A stretch of 64,000 nt of DNA from Halobacteriovorax vibrionivorans (lineage in GTDB: Bacteria; Bdellovibrionota; Bacteriovoracia; Bacteriovoracales; Bacteriovoracaceae): positions 1,116,001 to 1,180,000 of the forward strand of contig NZ_QDKL01000001.1 of the NCBI RefSeq assembly GCF_003346865.1, in the 5' to 3' direction. The notes under the pieces were generated by a model. That model saw nothing but the letters and a program-made list of their open reading frames with translations. It was not told the origin of the DNA and searched no databases. The position numbers and the translations under genes are program-made. Shown here piece by piece: positions 1-7,477 of the stretch (positions within the stretch are counted from its first letter, which is position 1; each line of letters starts with the position of its first letter).

Positions 1-182
1 ATAAGTTAGCTGTTGCAGATGGGATGGCCGCAAAGGTTCTAAGGCTTATGGAATCTTCTAATGCAGATGAAGATCTAATTCGCCGTCAAAAGAAAGCTTT
101 AAAGGCCATTAAAGATCAAATTGAATTGGTAAAAAAGCGTCGTTTTATCCTTCACGAGAGATCAAACGTTCAAAGCATTTAA
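1..182 (+). CDS. C-terminal end of an unidentified protein (partial)
   Basis: The frame starting at base 3 is open from the window edge to a TAA at 180-182, giving 59 residues. The tail is strongly charged and looks helical (it contains LIRRQKKALKAIKDQ). No family is recognisable from this fragment and the start lies outside the window. Its stop overlaps by four bases the stop of the convergent gene that follows. That the frame is coding is inferred from its openness and its fit against the neighbour. Confidence 0.55.
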   Translation, partial: KLAVADGMAAKVLRLMESSNADEDLIRRQKKALKAIKDQIELVKKRRFILHERSNVQSI

Positions 183-577
183 TTTAGATTCACGCTTACT
201 TGGTCGCCAACCATAAATGAAGATATTTCAAGTATAGGGCGCTTCTCTTCGCTATTGAAATTCTTTGTAATTGCAATTGAAGTATCGCCATCATGATGGA
301 TGACTTCGAGTTGACCTACTTTCATTTTATGACGATAGCGTCTTTCTTTATCATAAGGATCGTTGAGAATAATAATTCTGTAAACGTCTAAGAGAGTACC
401 GTTTTTGATACCTTGTTTCTCTCCGATATTAACATAATAATTTTTTTGAATTTCAGACACATCGTTGGTCATTGGTAATTCGTGCTCAACAGAGTAGATC
501 ATATAATCATTGGCACAGACTTGGATTTGTAGAGTTAATCCAATGACGACAAGTATGAAATGAGCAAGAGTCTTCAT
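179..577 (-). CDS. Small exported protein resembling the FlgT C-terminal domain
   Basis: A 132-residue protein with an N-terminal signal peptide (hydrophobic residues 5-20, likely cleavage near CAND). The mature part has the pattern YYVNIGEKQGIKNGTLLDVYR, then VGQLEVIHHDGDTSIA, then a final GDQV. This resembles the C-terminal domain of the flagellar H-ring protein FlgT and related exported small beta domains. It lacks the rest of FlgT, so the flagellar role is an inference by similarity of pattern only. It is probably periplasmic. Upstream on the same strand is a hairpin that separates it from the peptide-binding protein gene. Confidence 0.7.
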   Translation of the reverse strand: MKTLAHFILVVIGLTLQIQVCANDYMIYSVEHELPMTNDVSEIQKNYYVNIGEKQGIKNGTLLDVYRIIILNDPYDKERRYRHKMKVGQLEVIHHDGDTSIAITKNFNSEEKRPILEISSFMVGDQVSVNLN

Positions 578-683
578 AACTAATTATCCTTTGTTGTTGC
601 AGTCATATACTTTTTTACAAGCATACTGATCTACTATTCGGAAATTAGAGGAAAAAAATGATAGTGAAGGGAGGGAGAAGGAC

Positions 684-704
684 CGGGGGAAATATATTCC
701 CCCG
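684..704 (-). terminator. Hairpin after the peptide-binding protein gene
   Basis: Perfect 8-bp stem (684-691 with 697-704, CGGGGGAA/TTCCCCCG) with a 5-base loop, 19 bases past the stop of the minus-strand gene ending at 723. There is no immediate U-run, so it may be a weak or Rho-assisted terminator, or only an mRNA-stabilising hairpin. Confidence 0.5.
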
Positions 705-722
705 AAATTATGTCGAACTTAA

Positions 723-2444
723 TTATTTCAATCTTAAGTATTTAACTTTATTAACCACGAGATCATTATATCTGAAGTTATTTAGTCGGTTATGATAAAC
801 AATATAGTCTCTCGAGTAATAGAGAAGTACCCATGGTAAGTCCTCGAGAACAATTTCTTCAACCTCGGCCATCAAGTGATACTTTTGATCGTTGTCAGAG
901 AGCACCTTTATTTTTTCAAACTTTTTATCAAACTCTTTATTTGAATAATTAGATACGTTTGGCCCTGGTGCTTGGTTTTGTGTTGTTAGTAATTGAAGAA
1001 CATTTTCACTATCTGGATAATCTAGAGTCCAACCATCAAGCCAAATTTGGAGTTTCCCCTCTTTGGCCTTTTTTAGGAAAGCAGGAAATGTATTGAGTTT
1101 AATTTCAATTTTTATCCCAATTGCTTCAAGATCTTGCTTCAGTAATTCGGCCCTTTGTCTTTGAGTCGTTGAAGAGGCCCTCGTGTCGTAAACAAGAGTT
1201 GGAAGACCTTCTCCGTTTGGATAGCCTGCTTTTTTTAAGTATTCTTTAGCTTTTTCAATATTGTAACTATAAGGAAGCTTACGAGATGGATCGTATCCTG
1301 GAATACCTGGAGGATAAATCGAGTTAGCTTTCAGTCCGATATTATTAGTAAATGTTTTAATATACTTTTCAATATTTACTGCATGAGCAATGGCCAAGCG
1401 AAGATTCTTATTAGTTCCTACGATAGGGTCTTTCATATTGAAAGAAAACCACCAGTAAGTGAATGAAGAGAAGATGTCGAGTGTGATATCTTTATCCTTG
1501 TATTCTTCAGTTAGCTCTCCACTAGGTGATACTAGTGAATGATAGTTATCTTTTGGAACTCTTAGGAAGTCGAGATTACCAGACATAAATTGTAACCATC
1601 GAGTTTGTGCTTCTTTAATTATATGAAATTCAATTTTATCGATAAATGGAAGGCGTTTCCCGGCATCTTCTAATAATTCTTTACTGTGGGCGAAGCGATC
1701 ACCTTTTCCAGGGTAGAATTCCTTATGGTAATTTTTGAATCGACTCATGAAAAGCTTTGAGCCACGGAACCACTTGTCTAATTTATAAGGGCCAGTTCCA
1801 ATAAGTTCATCAATAAAAGTCTCTTCTTTCATTGCTTCAGCTGGCATTGGCGAAGTAAAACTCATGGCCAGTGCATTTAACATTTGTGGATATGGCTCTA
1901 CTAATTTGATTTGAAGAGTGCGCTCATCCAATGCCTTCAATCCTTCAACATCTGTTGATAGGAGTTTACTAAAATCACTTCCAACCTCTTCTCTAAATTT
2001 ATTAAGACCAACGACACGGCCATCAAATAACCACCAACCATTACTACGGTAAGGCCTAAAGGCTAGTCGCTTAATCTGGTTAATAAAATCCTCTGCTTTA
2101 ACAAACCTTGGTTTTTTAAAAGCTGGATGATCGTGATACTGGATATTTTCTTTGATCTTTATTGTATATGTGAGGCCATCTTCAGAAACTTGAGGCATAT
2201 CTTCAGCAAGAAGAGGAACTAGCTTTAAAGGTTTTCTGAGATAGTGGTATTCATATAATTGTTCATAACCTTGATAAACCACAGACATTGAAACAGAGTC
2301 ATATGCGTTTACTGGGTCTATAGTAGAGATAGATTCTGTAAGTGGGAATCTAAGTGTATTCTTATCAGTTTTTGAAACACGACATGATGTTAAAGTGAGT
2401 GTTACAAGTATTAGTAATGTACTAAATAGGGTAATCTTGCGCAT
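723..2444 (-). CDS. ABC transporter peptide-binding lipoprotein (SBP family 5, OppA-like)
   Basis: About 573 residues with an N-terminal lipoprotein signal ending in the lipobox LTSC, so the mature protein should be lipid-anchored facing the periplasm. The body has family 5 solute-binding features: an N-terminal STIDPVNAYDS segment, a central NLRLAIAHAVN motif, and near the C-terminus GWTLDYPDSENVLQLL, typical of oligopeptide-binding proteins. I chose the ATG at 2442-2444 because GAGG lies six bases upstream; an upstream in-frame ATG (2465) has no such site. The start overlaps the 3' end of recX. No permease or ATPase gene is adjacent, so its transporter partner is elsewhere or it is an orphan receptor. 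Confidence 0.9.
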   Translation of the reverse strand: MRKITLFSTLLILVTLTLTSCRVSKTDKNTLRFPLTESISTIDPVNAYDSVSMSVVYQGYEQLYEYHYLRKPLKLVPLLAEDMPQVSEDGLTYTIKIKENIQYHDHPAFKKPRFVKAEDFINQIKRLAFRPYRSNGWWLFDGRVVGLNKFREEVGSDFSKLLSTDVEGLKALDERTLQIKLVEPYPQMLNALAMSFTSPMPAEAMKEETFIDELIGTGPYKLDKWFRGSKLFMSRFKNYHKEFYPGKGDRFAHSKELLEDAGKRLPFIDKIEFHIIKEAQTRWLQFMSGNLDFLRVPKDNYHSLVSPSGELTEEYKDKDITLDIFSSFTYWWFSFNMKDPIVGTNKNLRLAIAHAVNIEKYIKTFTNNIGLKANSIYPPGIPGYDPSRKLPYSYNIEKAKEYLKKAGYPNGEGLPTLVYDTRASSTTQRQRAELLKQDLEAIGIKIEIKLNTFPAFLKKAKEGKLQIWLDGWTLDYPDSENVLQLLTTQNQAPGPNVSNYSNKEFDKKFEKIKVLSDNDQKYHLMAEVEEIVLEDLPWVLLYYSRDYIVYHNRLNNFRYNDLVVNKVKYLRLK

Positions 2445-2997
2445 TGCTTTCCTCGTTTTGGACATAATTTATTTCTGTTTTTATTTTGTCGTATGAATGC
2501 CCTTTTGACAAAAGAAAGCGTATCAGCTTTTGTTTAAAATTAAAATCTTCCAAGGCCTCAATGCCTTTAGATCGAATCTTTTTATGGATTAACTCGCGAA
2601 GCTGATTATTTTCTGTGTATCGATATTCTTCGAATATTTCCTCGATGATATGACCTTCTACGTTTAGTCTTTCCGCTCTTAGCTTATTGATTATATTTCT
2701 CTTAGATTGACCTTTGTACATGAAGGTTTTGATACGGGTACGGATATATTGTTCTTCTTGTAGGTACTTGGCCTCTTCAAGGAAGTCGAGGAGCTCGTCT
2801 ACATATGGAGTGTATTTTTTCTCGTATAATTTGCGCGCAAGTTTAAAGCGGGAATAGTCTCTTTTTGAAAGTAACCAGATGCAGTAATGATAAGCTCTTT
2901 TAAATGAACGAGTTAAATCGGCCTTGCTTTCATCTTCTGCAAGAATATAATCTTCATTATTAAAGGGAAGCTTTTCGATGGTTTCTTTTAGAGTCAT
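2422..2997 (-). CDS. recX: Regulatory protein RecX
   Basis: A 191-residue, highly charged helical protein with the RecX layout: a first repeat with LLSKRDYSRFKLARKLYEKKY (residues about 42-62), then YLQEEQYIRTRIKTFMYKGQSKR, and a last repeat ending in SKGHSYDKIK. RecX binds RecA filaments and limits their activity in the cytoplasm. It lies directly downstream of recA on the same strand, the usual arrangement, separated by about 70 bases that can form a hairpin. Its 3' end overlaps the start of the peptide-binding protein gene. Confidence 0.9.
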   Translation of the reverse strand: MTLKETIEKLPFNNEDYILAEDESKADLTRSFKRAYHYCIWLLSKRDYSRFKLARKLYEKKYTPYVDELLDFLEEAKYLQEEQYIRTRIKTFMYKGQSKRNIINKLRAERLNVEGHIIEEIFEEYRYTENNQLRELIHKKIRSKGIEALEDFNFKQKLIRFLLSKGHSYDKIKTEINYVQNEESNAQDYPI

Positions 2998-3011
2998 TTA
3001 AAAAGTTGCCC

Positions 3012-3052
3012 CTTAGGTTACTGTCTACAATTCTGTAGGATAGAAATCTAAG
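3012..3052 (-). terminator. recA-recX intergenic hairpin (possible attenuator)
   Basis: Nested inverted repeats: outer CTTAG/CTAAG (3012-3016 with 3048-3052) and inner CTACA/TGTAG (3025-3029 with 3034-3038, 4-base loop). It lies between the recA stop and the recX start. The 3' arm runs into AAGGGG, the only good ribosome-binding candidate for recX. A partial terminator at this place is known in E. coli recA-recX. Confidence 0.45.
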
Positions 3053-3066
3053 AGGCTATATTTTAA

Positions 3067-4179
3067 TTATTGAACAACTTTTTTTGACTTAGACTTTGAT
3101 TTAGTCTTTTTCTCTTCTACTGGAGTTTCTTCAATAATCTCACCAGTTGCTTCATCAACTACTGAGTTATCTTTAATCAGTCCATGTAGAACAAGAATTT
3201 TATTTTTAATTTCTTGAGCAATCTCTGGATTGTCGGCTAAGTACTGCTTTGAGTTCTCACGACCTTGACCAATTTTTGCATCATTGTAAGAGAACCATGC
3301 ACCTGCTTTTCCAACGATATTATTCGCTACGGCCAGATCTAGTAGGTCACCCATTTGAGAAATACCTTGTCCGTACATAATATCGAATTCAACGATTTTA
3401 AATGGAGGTGCAACTTTATTTTTTACAACTTTTACTTTCGTTCTGTTACCAATAACCTCATCACCATTTTTGATAGCACCAGTTCTTCTGATATCTAGTC
3501 TTACTGAAGAGTAGAATTTAAGAGCGTTACCACCAGTTGTTGTTTCTGGGTTACCGAACATAACACCGATCTTCATACGAAGCTGATTAATAAAGATTAC
3601 TGTCGTATTTGAGCGATTAATTGATCCTGTTAGTTTTCTTAGTGCTTGAGACATTAGTCTAGCTTGAAGACCCATGTGTGAATCTCCCATATCTCCTTCA
3701 AGTTCTGCACGTGGAGTAAGGGCCGCAACAGAGTCAACAATTAGAAGATCAACTGCACCTGAGCGAACTAGCATATCTGTGATTTCTAATGCTTGCTCAC
3801 CACTATCTGGTTGAGAGATTAATGTATTTGGAATATCAACACCTAGATTCTGAGCATATACTGTATCAAGTGCGTGTTCAGCATCAATGAATGCAACTGT
3901 TCCACCTTGCTTCTGTGCTTCAGCAGCAATATGTAGAGTAAGAGTTGTTTTACCTGATGACTCAGGTCCATAAATTTCAATGATACGTCCCTTAGGTACA
4001 CCACCAACACCTAGTGCAAGGTCTAGTCCTAGACAGCTTGTAGGAATTGCAGGAACTTTCTCTGGTCCGTTTTCACTATCAAGTTTCATGATGGCACCTT
4101 TACCAAATTGCTTCTCAATAGTTGAAAGTGCTAGATCTAGTGCTTTTTGCTTGTTCTTGTCAGTTGATGTTGTCGCCAT
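3067..4179 (-). CDS. recA: Recombinase RecA
   Basis: A 370-residue RecA with all core motifs: Walker [10 protein letters not shown] near residues 69-77, Walker [11 protein letters not shown], the L1/L2 region [15 protein letters not shown] and [14 protein letters not shown], and [11 protein letters not shown]. It ends with a Lys/Ser-rich tail ([14 protein letters not shown]) instead of the acidic tail of E. coli RecA, which is unusual but seen in some lineages. It catalyses strand exchange and promotes LexA cleavage. The ATG is preceded by CGGAGAGCTT. The upstream region carries an inverted repeat and three phased direct repeats described separately. Confidence 0.99.
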   Translation of the reverse strand: MATTSTDKNKQKALDLALSTIEKQFGKGAIMKLDSENGPEKVPAIPTSCLGLDLALGVGGVPKGRIIEIYGPESSGKTTLTLHIAAEAQKQGGTVAFIDAEHALDTVYAQNLGVDIPNTLISQPDSGEQALEITDMLVRSGAVDLLIVDSVAALTPRAELEGDMGDSHMGLQARLMSQALRKLTGSINRSNTTVIFINQLRMKIGVMFGNPETTTGGNALKFYSSVRLDIRRTGAIKNGDEVIGNRTKVKVVKNKVAPPFKIVEFDIMYGQGISQMGDLLDLAVANNIVGKAGAWFSYNDAKIGQGRENSKQYLADNPEIAQEIKNKILVLHGLIKDNSVVDEATGEIIEETPVEEKKTKSKSKSKKVVQ

Positions 4180-4201
4180 AAGCTCTCCGTGTTTTTGTAT
4201 T

Positions 4202-4215
4202 TAGAATTATTTCTA
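4202..4215. promoter_or_regulatory. Inverted repeat in the recA leader (candidate operator)
   Basis: Perfect inverted repeat TAGAA-TTAT-TTCTA, about 22 bases upstream of the recA start. Its place would suit a repressor such as LexA, but the sequence does not match the LexA boxes I know, so the assignment is only positional. Confidence 0.3.
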
Positions 4216-4340
4216 CCAAATTAATCTGCTATCAGCTAATGCAAAAGTTGCTTGTTTTAACTTTCTTTTAAGTTGATGAAATCAAAACAATTCCAAAAAG
4301 CTAATTCTAGTTTTTTACATTTTGCTTATTTATATTTTTA

Positions 4341-4369
4341 GCGTAAGTTTTGCGTAAGTCAAGCGTAAA
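4341..4369. repeat. Three direct repeats GCGTAAR with 11-bp period upstream of recA
   Basis: GCGTAAG at 4341, GCGTAAG at 4352 and GCGTAAA at 4363, each exactly 11 bases apart, covering the last codons and stop of pgpA. The spacing of one helical turn fits binding of one protein on one face of DNA. About 160-190 bases upstream of recA. Confidence 0.6.
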
Positions 4370-4877
4370 TTTCTAACAATTTGAAAGTAAGAATATAAAG
4401 AGCACCTGTCATTAGACCTGCTGCGACATCGTCAAGAATAGTCCCTAGAGCGTCTTTACGATCATCGAAGACTCTAACTGGCCAAGGTTTCCAAATATCA
4501 AATATACGAAAGAAGATAAAAATAAATGCGTAACTTACAAAAGTTGGCTCAAGAATAAATAATGACGCAATCCAAATACCAATAACTTCATCAATAACAA
4601 TCCATGATGGGTCAATGCAGTCATATTCTTTTTCAATTACTGATGTAATAAAGACGGCACCAATTGTAAGCAGTATAAGAAATGGAATAAAGAAAAAGAA
4701 AGGTGCATTTAATTTCCCAACAAAATATAATGGGATAATAGTTGCTAGGCTTCCTACTGTACCAGGTGCTTTTGGAGCGAGTCCAGTTCCAAAGAATGTA
4801 AGAAATACGATTCTAAGATCAGTTAGTGACTTAAATGTCAGTTTTTTTGTATTTTTTAGCTGATTTTCTGTATTCAT
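4359..4877 (-). CDS. pgpA: Phosphatidylglycerophosphatase A
   Basis: A 172-residue inner-membrane protein with the PgpA signatures GTGLAPKAPGTVGSL (residues about 31-45), DEVIGIW near 96, and DDRKDALGTILDDVAAG close to the C-terminus, plus hydrophobic segments between them. It dephosphorylates phosphatidylglycerophosphate in phospholipid synthesis. It is upstream of recA on the same strand, with about 180 bases between, so recA probably has its own promoter. The divergent gene on the other strand starts only about 45 bases away. Confidence 0.93.
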   Translation of the reverse strand: MNTENQLKNTKKLTFKSLTDLRIVFLTFFGTGLAPKAPGTVGSLATIIPLYFVGKLNAPFFFFIPFLILLTIGAVFITSVIEKEYDCIDPSWIVIDEVIGIWIASLFILEPTFVSYAFIFIFFRIFDIWKPWPVRVFDDRKDALGTILDDVAAGLMTGALYILTFKLLEIYA

Positions 4878-4921
4878 GGCCTTATGGTAGCATTACTCAA
4901 CACTTAGAGAAAAGAAACTTT

Positions 4922-6151
4922 ATGAATCGACCAGATTATTTAAAAAATTATATTTTTGATTGGGATGTCTTCGACGTTGTCGTTGGTGGCCGTTCTGCTC
5001 TTGATTCAAATTTCTTTGTAGCGAAGCTAGATGATATTACTGAAGTTAATAAATTCTTAAAAGGTTATGGACTCGATCCTGATAATCCTGTCGCACGTGC
5101 TGAGTTATTTGGTAACTTTCAAGAGGCGATTCAATTTATAAAGCGTTACTTCCTAAAAGATGGCAGCCCTGACGGCCTAGATCTTGAAATTCCAACATCA
5201 CTTTTTACAGTTACTGATATTAGTGGTCTCTTCTTAATGGCCACAGGTAATTCTGAACATACAGTTGAAGAACAGTTATGGGCAGAGATTGTTTTAAAAG
5301 TGATGCACACAATACTTCATGCTGACAAAGATTTACGTTCAAATTACTTCAACCAAATTCAAACACAAATCTTTGATAAGTTTTATCGCTACTTACATCG
5401 TGATAACGACAACAACCTTTACTTAAAGTCCGGTGAGATTTCGATCCCACTTGTAGACTTTGAAACTAAGTCAAAGAAATCTCGTGATAGTGTTATTATC
5501 AAGTTACTTCATAAAGCAGAAAATGTTGCAGAAGAACTTTTTGATAGAGTTGGTGTAAGACTTGTTACGAAGAATAAATTAGATATTATTAAGGTTCTTC
5601 AGTTTTTAATTAGAAATTACATCATTACACCACATAATATTAAGCCTTCTCGATCTCTAAATACTATTTTTGATATCAGTTTATTTAGATCAAAATATTC
5701 AAGCTTAGTAAAAATGGCCCTTAGGAATAATCTTTCAGAGGAACGCTTTGTTTCTGCTGTAAATCGAGAAATTGATGAATGCAGCTTTGAAAATATTGAA
5801 AGTGAACATAATCTTCACTCATCTGCTAAGTATCGTTCAGTACAATTCACTTGTCGCCAATTGATCAAATACAAGAATCCTTTCCTTGCGGAGTTTTTTA
5901 AATTAAGAAAAATGGCCAAGGACGAAGACTCTGCAGTTGCTAAAGAACTATTAGGTTTAGACTTTTCATCTCTTTCTCGAGATGTACGTTTCTTTTATCC
6001 ATTTGAAGTTCAGGTCGTAGATGAAGCATCTTATAAAATTAATTCAGAAGGGGAAGCATCTCATTCTGAATATAAGAAAGCTCAAAAAATCTATGCAATG
6101 AATCGAGTATTTAAAAAGCTTTTATTACATAAAGGCTTAATCCAAGAATAA
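4922..6151 (+). CDS. TIGR04552-like protein with a RelA/SpoT-like segment
   Basis: About 409 residues, cytoplasmic, no signal peptide. I start it at ATG 4922 (MNRPDYLKNY) because GAGA lies a few bases upstream and the longer frame to 4835 runs back across the divergent pgpA start. The sequence resembles a conserved family of predatory and myxobacterial proteins (TIGR04552, from memory). Around residues 198-250 it has AEELFDRVGVRLVTK followed by HNIKPSRSLNTI, reminiscent of the RelA/SpoT synthetase fold (a D-x-x-G-x-R strand). Whether it makes nucleotides is unknown. It overlaps the convergent hydrolase gene by 15 bases. Confidence 0.8.
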   Translation: MNRPDYLKNYIFDWDVFDVVVGGRSALDSNFFVAKLDDITEVNKFLKGYGLDPDNPVARAELFGNFQEAIQFIKRYFLKDGSPDGLDLEIPTSLFTVTDISGLFLMATGNSEHTVEEQLWAEIVLKVMHTILHADKDLRSNYFNQIQTQIFDKFYRYLHRDNDNNLYLKSGEISIPLVDFETKSKKSRDSVIIKLLHKAENVAEELFDRVGVRLVTKNKLDIIKVLQFLIRNYIITPHNIKPSRSLNTIFDISLFRSKYSSLVKMALRNNLSEERFVSAVNREIDECSFENIESEHNLHSSAKYRSVQFTCRQLIKYKNPFLAEFFKLRKMAKDEDSAVAKELLGLDFSSLSRDVRFFYPFEVQVVDEASYKINSEGEASHSEYKKAQKIYAMNRVFKKLLLHKGLIQE

Positions 6152-7021
6152 TTCTATTCTCTCATTTATAAATTCTGGGAAATCTACTTGCGGCACATGG
6201 CTTCCATTTTTAATGATATATAATTCCGAATTAGCTAGGCCCTTGTGTAGAATTTGTTGAAGGTAATTTGGGATGACTTTATCTTTATCTCCGCCAATTA
6301 TTAGGGCTGGAGTCTTAATTTGTTCAAGATCCTTAATAACTCTTTGTTCTCTCATTTCATCAAGTAATTGAAAGAATATATCTGGTGAAAGCTGCCCTAA
6401 TTTCTTCATATAGTACTGAACGAAGTCGAGATTCGTTTTCTTTGTGTTAAATCCTCCGCGCCAAACCATAAATTTTGCGAGAGGATTGAGATATGCATTT
6501 TTCCAAATAAGTTTGAATTGGTTTTCCCATTTATCTTTAATCTCTTTAATATATGGCTCTGATATATCAACGAGATTTGAATCAAACATAACATCTTGTG
6601 GAGGAAAGATTGTTCCTGAAATTAAAATCATCTTTTTAACTTCTGTAGGGTACTTGAATGCATATTCAATTGTTACATTAACACCCATTGAGTGTCCGAC
6701 ATGGATTGTCGTTTCAATATTTAGATGATTAATCAATGTATTTAAGTCACTAATAATATTTTCGAATGTAATTGTTTCGATACCTTCTTTCGTCTCTGAT
6801 TCGTAATGACCGCGATAATCATGCAATAGGATCTTATATCCTTTGTTGTGAAAGAAATCGATTTGATATTCAAAATGACGAATATTACAGACAAGGCCAT
6901 AATTGAAGACTATGACATCTCGATATTTTTCTCCTTCGACTGGTTCAAAATTTGTCCAGTATTGAATCTTTGTACTTTCATCAATATTTAGAAATTTAGA
7001 CTTATTCATCCAAGAGGTCAT
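6137..7021 (-). CDS. Alpha/beta hydrolase
   Basis: A 294-residue alpha/beta-hydrolase fold protein without a signal peptide. It shows the oxyanion-side motif HDYRGHYES, the nucleophile elbow GHSMGVNV (Ser near residue 110), a late Asp in ALIIGGDKDKVIP, and a catalytic His in KNGSHVPQVDFPE. The order Ser-Asp-His is standard. Substrate cannot be told; small-molecule esterase or lactonase are possible. Its start overlaps the end of the FHA-like gene by 20 bases, so the two are likely translated from one message. Confidence 0.9.
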   Translation of the reverse strand: MTSWMNKSKFLNIDESTKIQYWTNFEPVEGEKYRDVIVFNYGLVCNIRHFEYQIDFFHNKGYKILLHDYRGHYESETKEGIETITFENIISDLNTLINHLNIETTIHVGHSMGVNVTIEYAFKYPTEVKKMILISGTIFPPQDVMFDSNLVDISEPYIKEIKDKWENQFKLIWKNAYLNPLAKFMVWRGGFNTKKTNLDFVQYYMKKLGQLSPDIFFQLLDEMREQRVIKDLEQIKTPALIIGGDKDKVIPNYLQQILHKGLANSELYIIKNGSHVPQVDFPEFINERIELFLD

Positions 7022-7439
7022 TGTCGTATTGTCCTGTTAACTTTATGTAGTGTTGTTCAAGTGCTTGTATCAACTTATACTTTTTTGGATCCTTGTGCTT
7101 AATATCTTCTAAGTATTGATAATAATCTTCGTGGTCATTATGTTTATTCTCATCAAAGTCGACTATTTTAAATTTTAGATTTTGAACTTCAATGATGTCA
7201 TTCTTATTTAATTTAACAATGCCTTCAATACGTTTCTCATTTAATTTAAAAGGTTGCGCACAAACAAATGTAAGTGAGTTTGCCATATGTTTTATGACGC
7301 CAACGTAGAGATCTAGTGTAGTGTCTTCGATGGGAATATTATTATGAATTGAGCTTCCAATAAAAACACGTGGTAGATTCAATGTATAATGGCCAATTGA
7401 TAGTAAGTCTTGGCTATCAAGGACTTGGATATGTATCAT
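7002..7439 (-). CDS. Small FHA-like domain protein
   Basis: A 145-residue cytoplasmic protein. Residues 20-95 follow the forkhead-associated layout: a strand with VFIGSSIHNNIPIED (compare the usual IGR-x-x-x-N-x-I-x-L-x-D), a middle region ending in a NEKRIEG turn, then KLNKNDIIEVQNLKFKIVDF. The usual phosphothreonine-binding Arg is replaced by Ser (IGS), so binding may be lost. The C-terminus is charged and helical. It sits between recG and the hydrolase gene in a minus-strand operon. Function unknown. Confidence 0.7.
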   Translation of the reverse strand: MIHIQVLDSQDLLSIGHYTLNLPRVFIGSSIHNNIPIEDTTLDLYVGVIKHMANSLTFVCAQPFKLNEKRIEGIVKLNKNDIIEVQNLKFKIVDFDENKHNDHEDYYQYLEDIKHKDPKKYKLIQALEQHYIKLTGQYDNDLLDE

Positions 7440-7477
7440 AAAAGTATTTTATCCTGTAACGTGAAAAAATGCGAAAA

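Noticed and set aside
4180..4340. Classical LexA (SOS) box before recA
   Set aside because: I see no CTG-N10-CAG and no TTAC-N3-GTAA. Only the TAGAA/TTCTA inverted repeat is present, which I list as an unspecified candidate.
4341..4369. Start of a CRISPR-like array from the GCGTAAR repeats
   Set aside because: Units are seven bases with four-base spacers, far too short for CRISPR, and no cas genes are nearby.
4835..4921. N-terminal extension of the TIGR04552-like gene to 4835
   Set aside because: It runs back across the divergent pgpA start, has no ribosome-binding site, and the ATG at 4922 has one.
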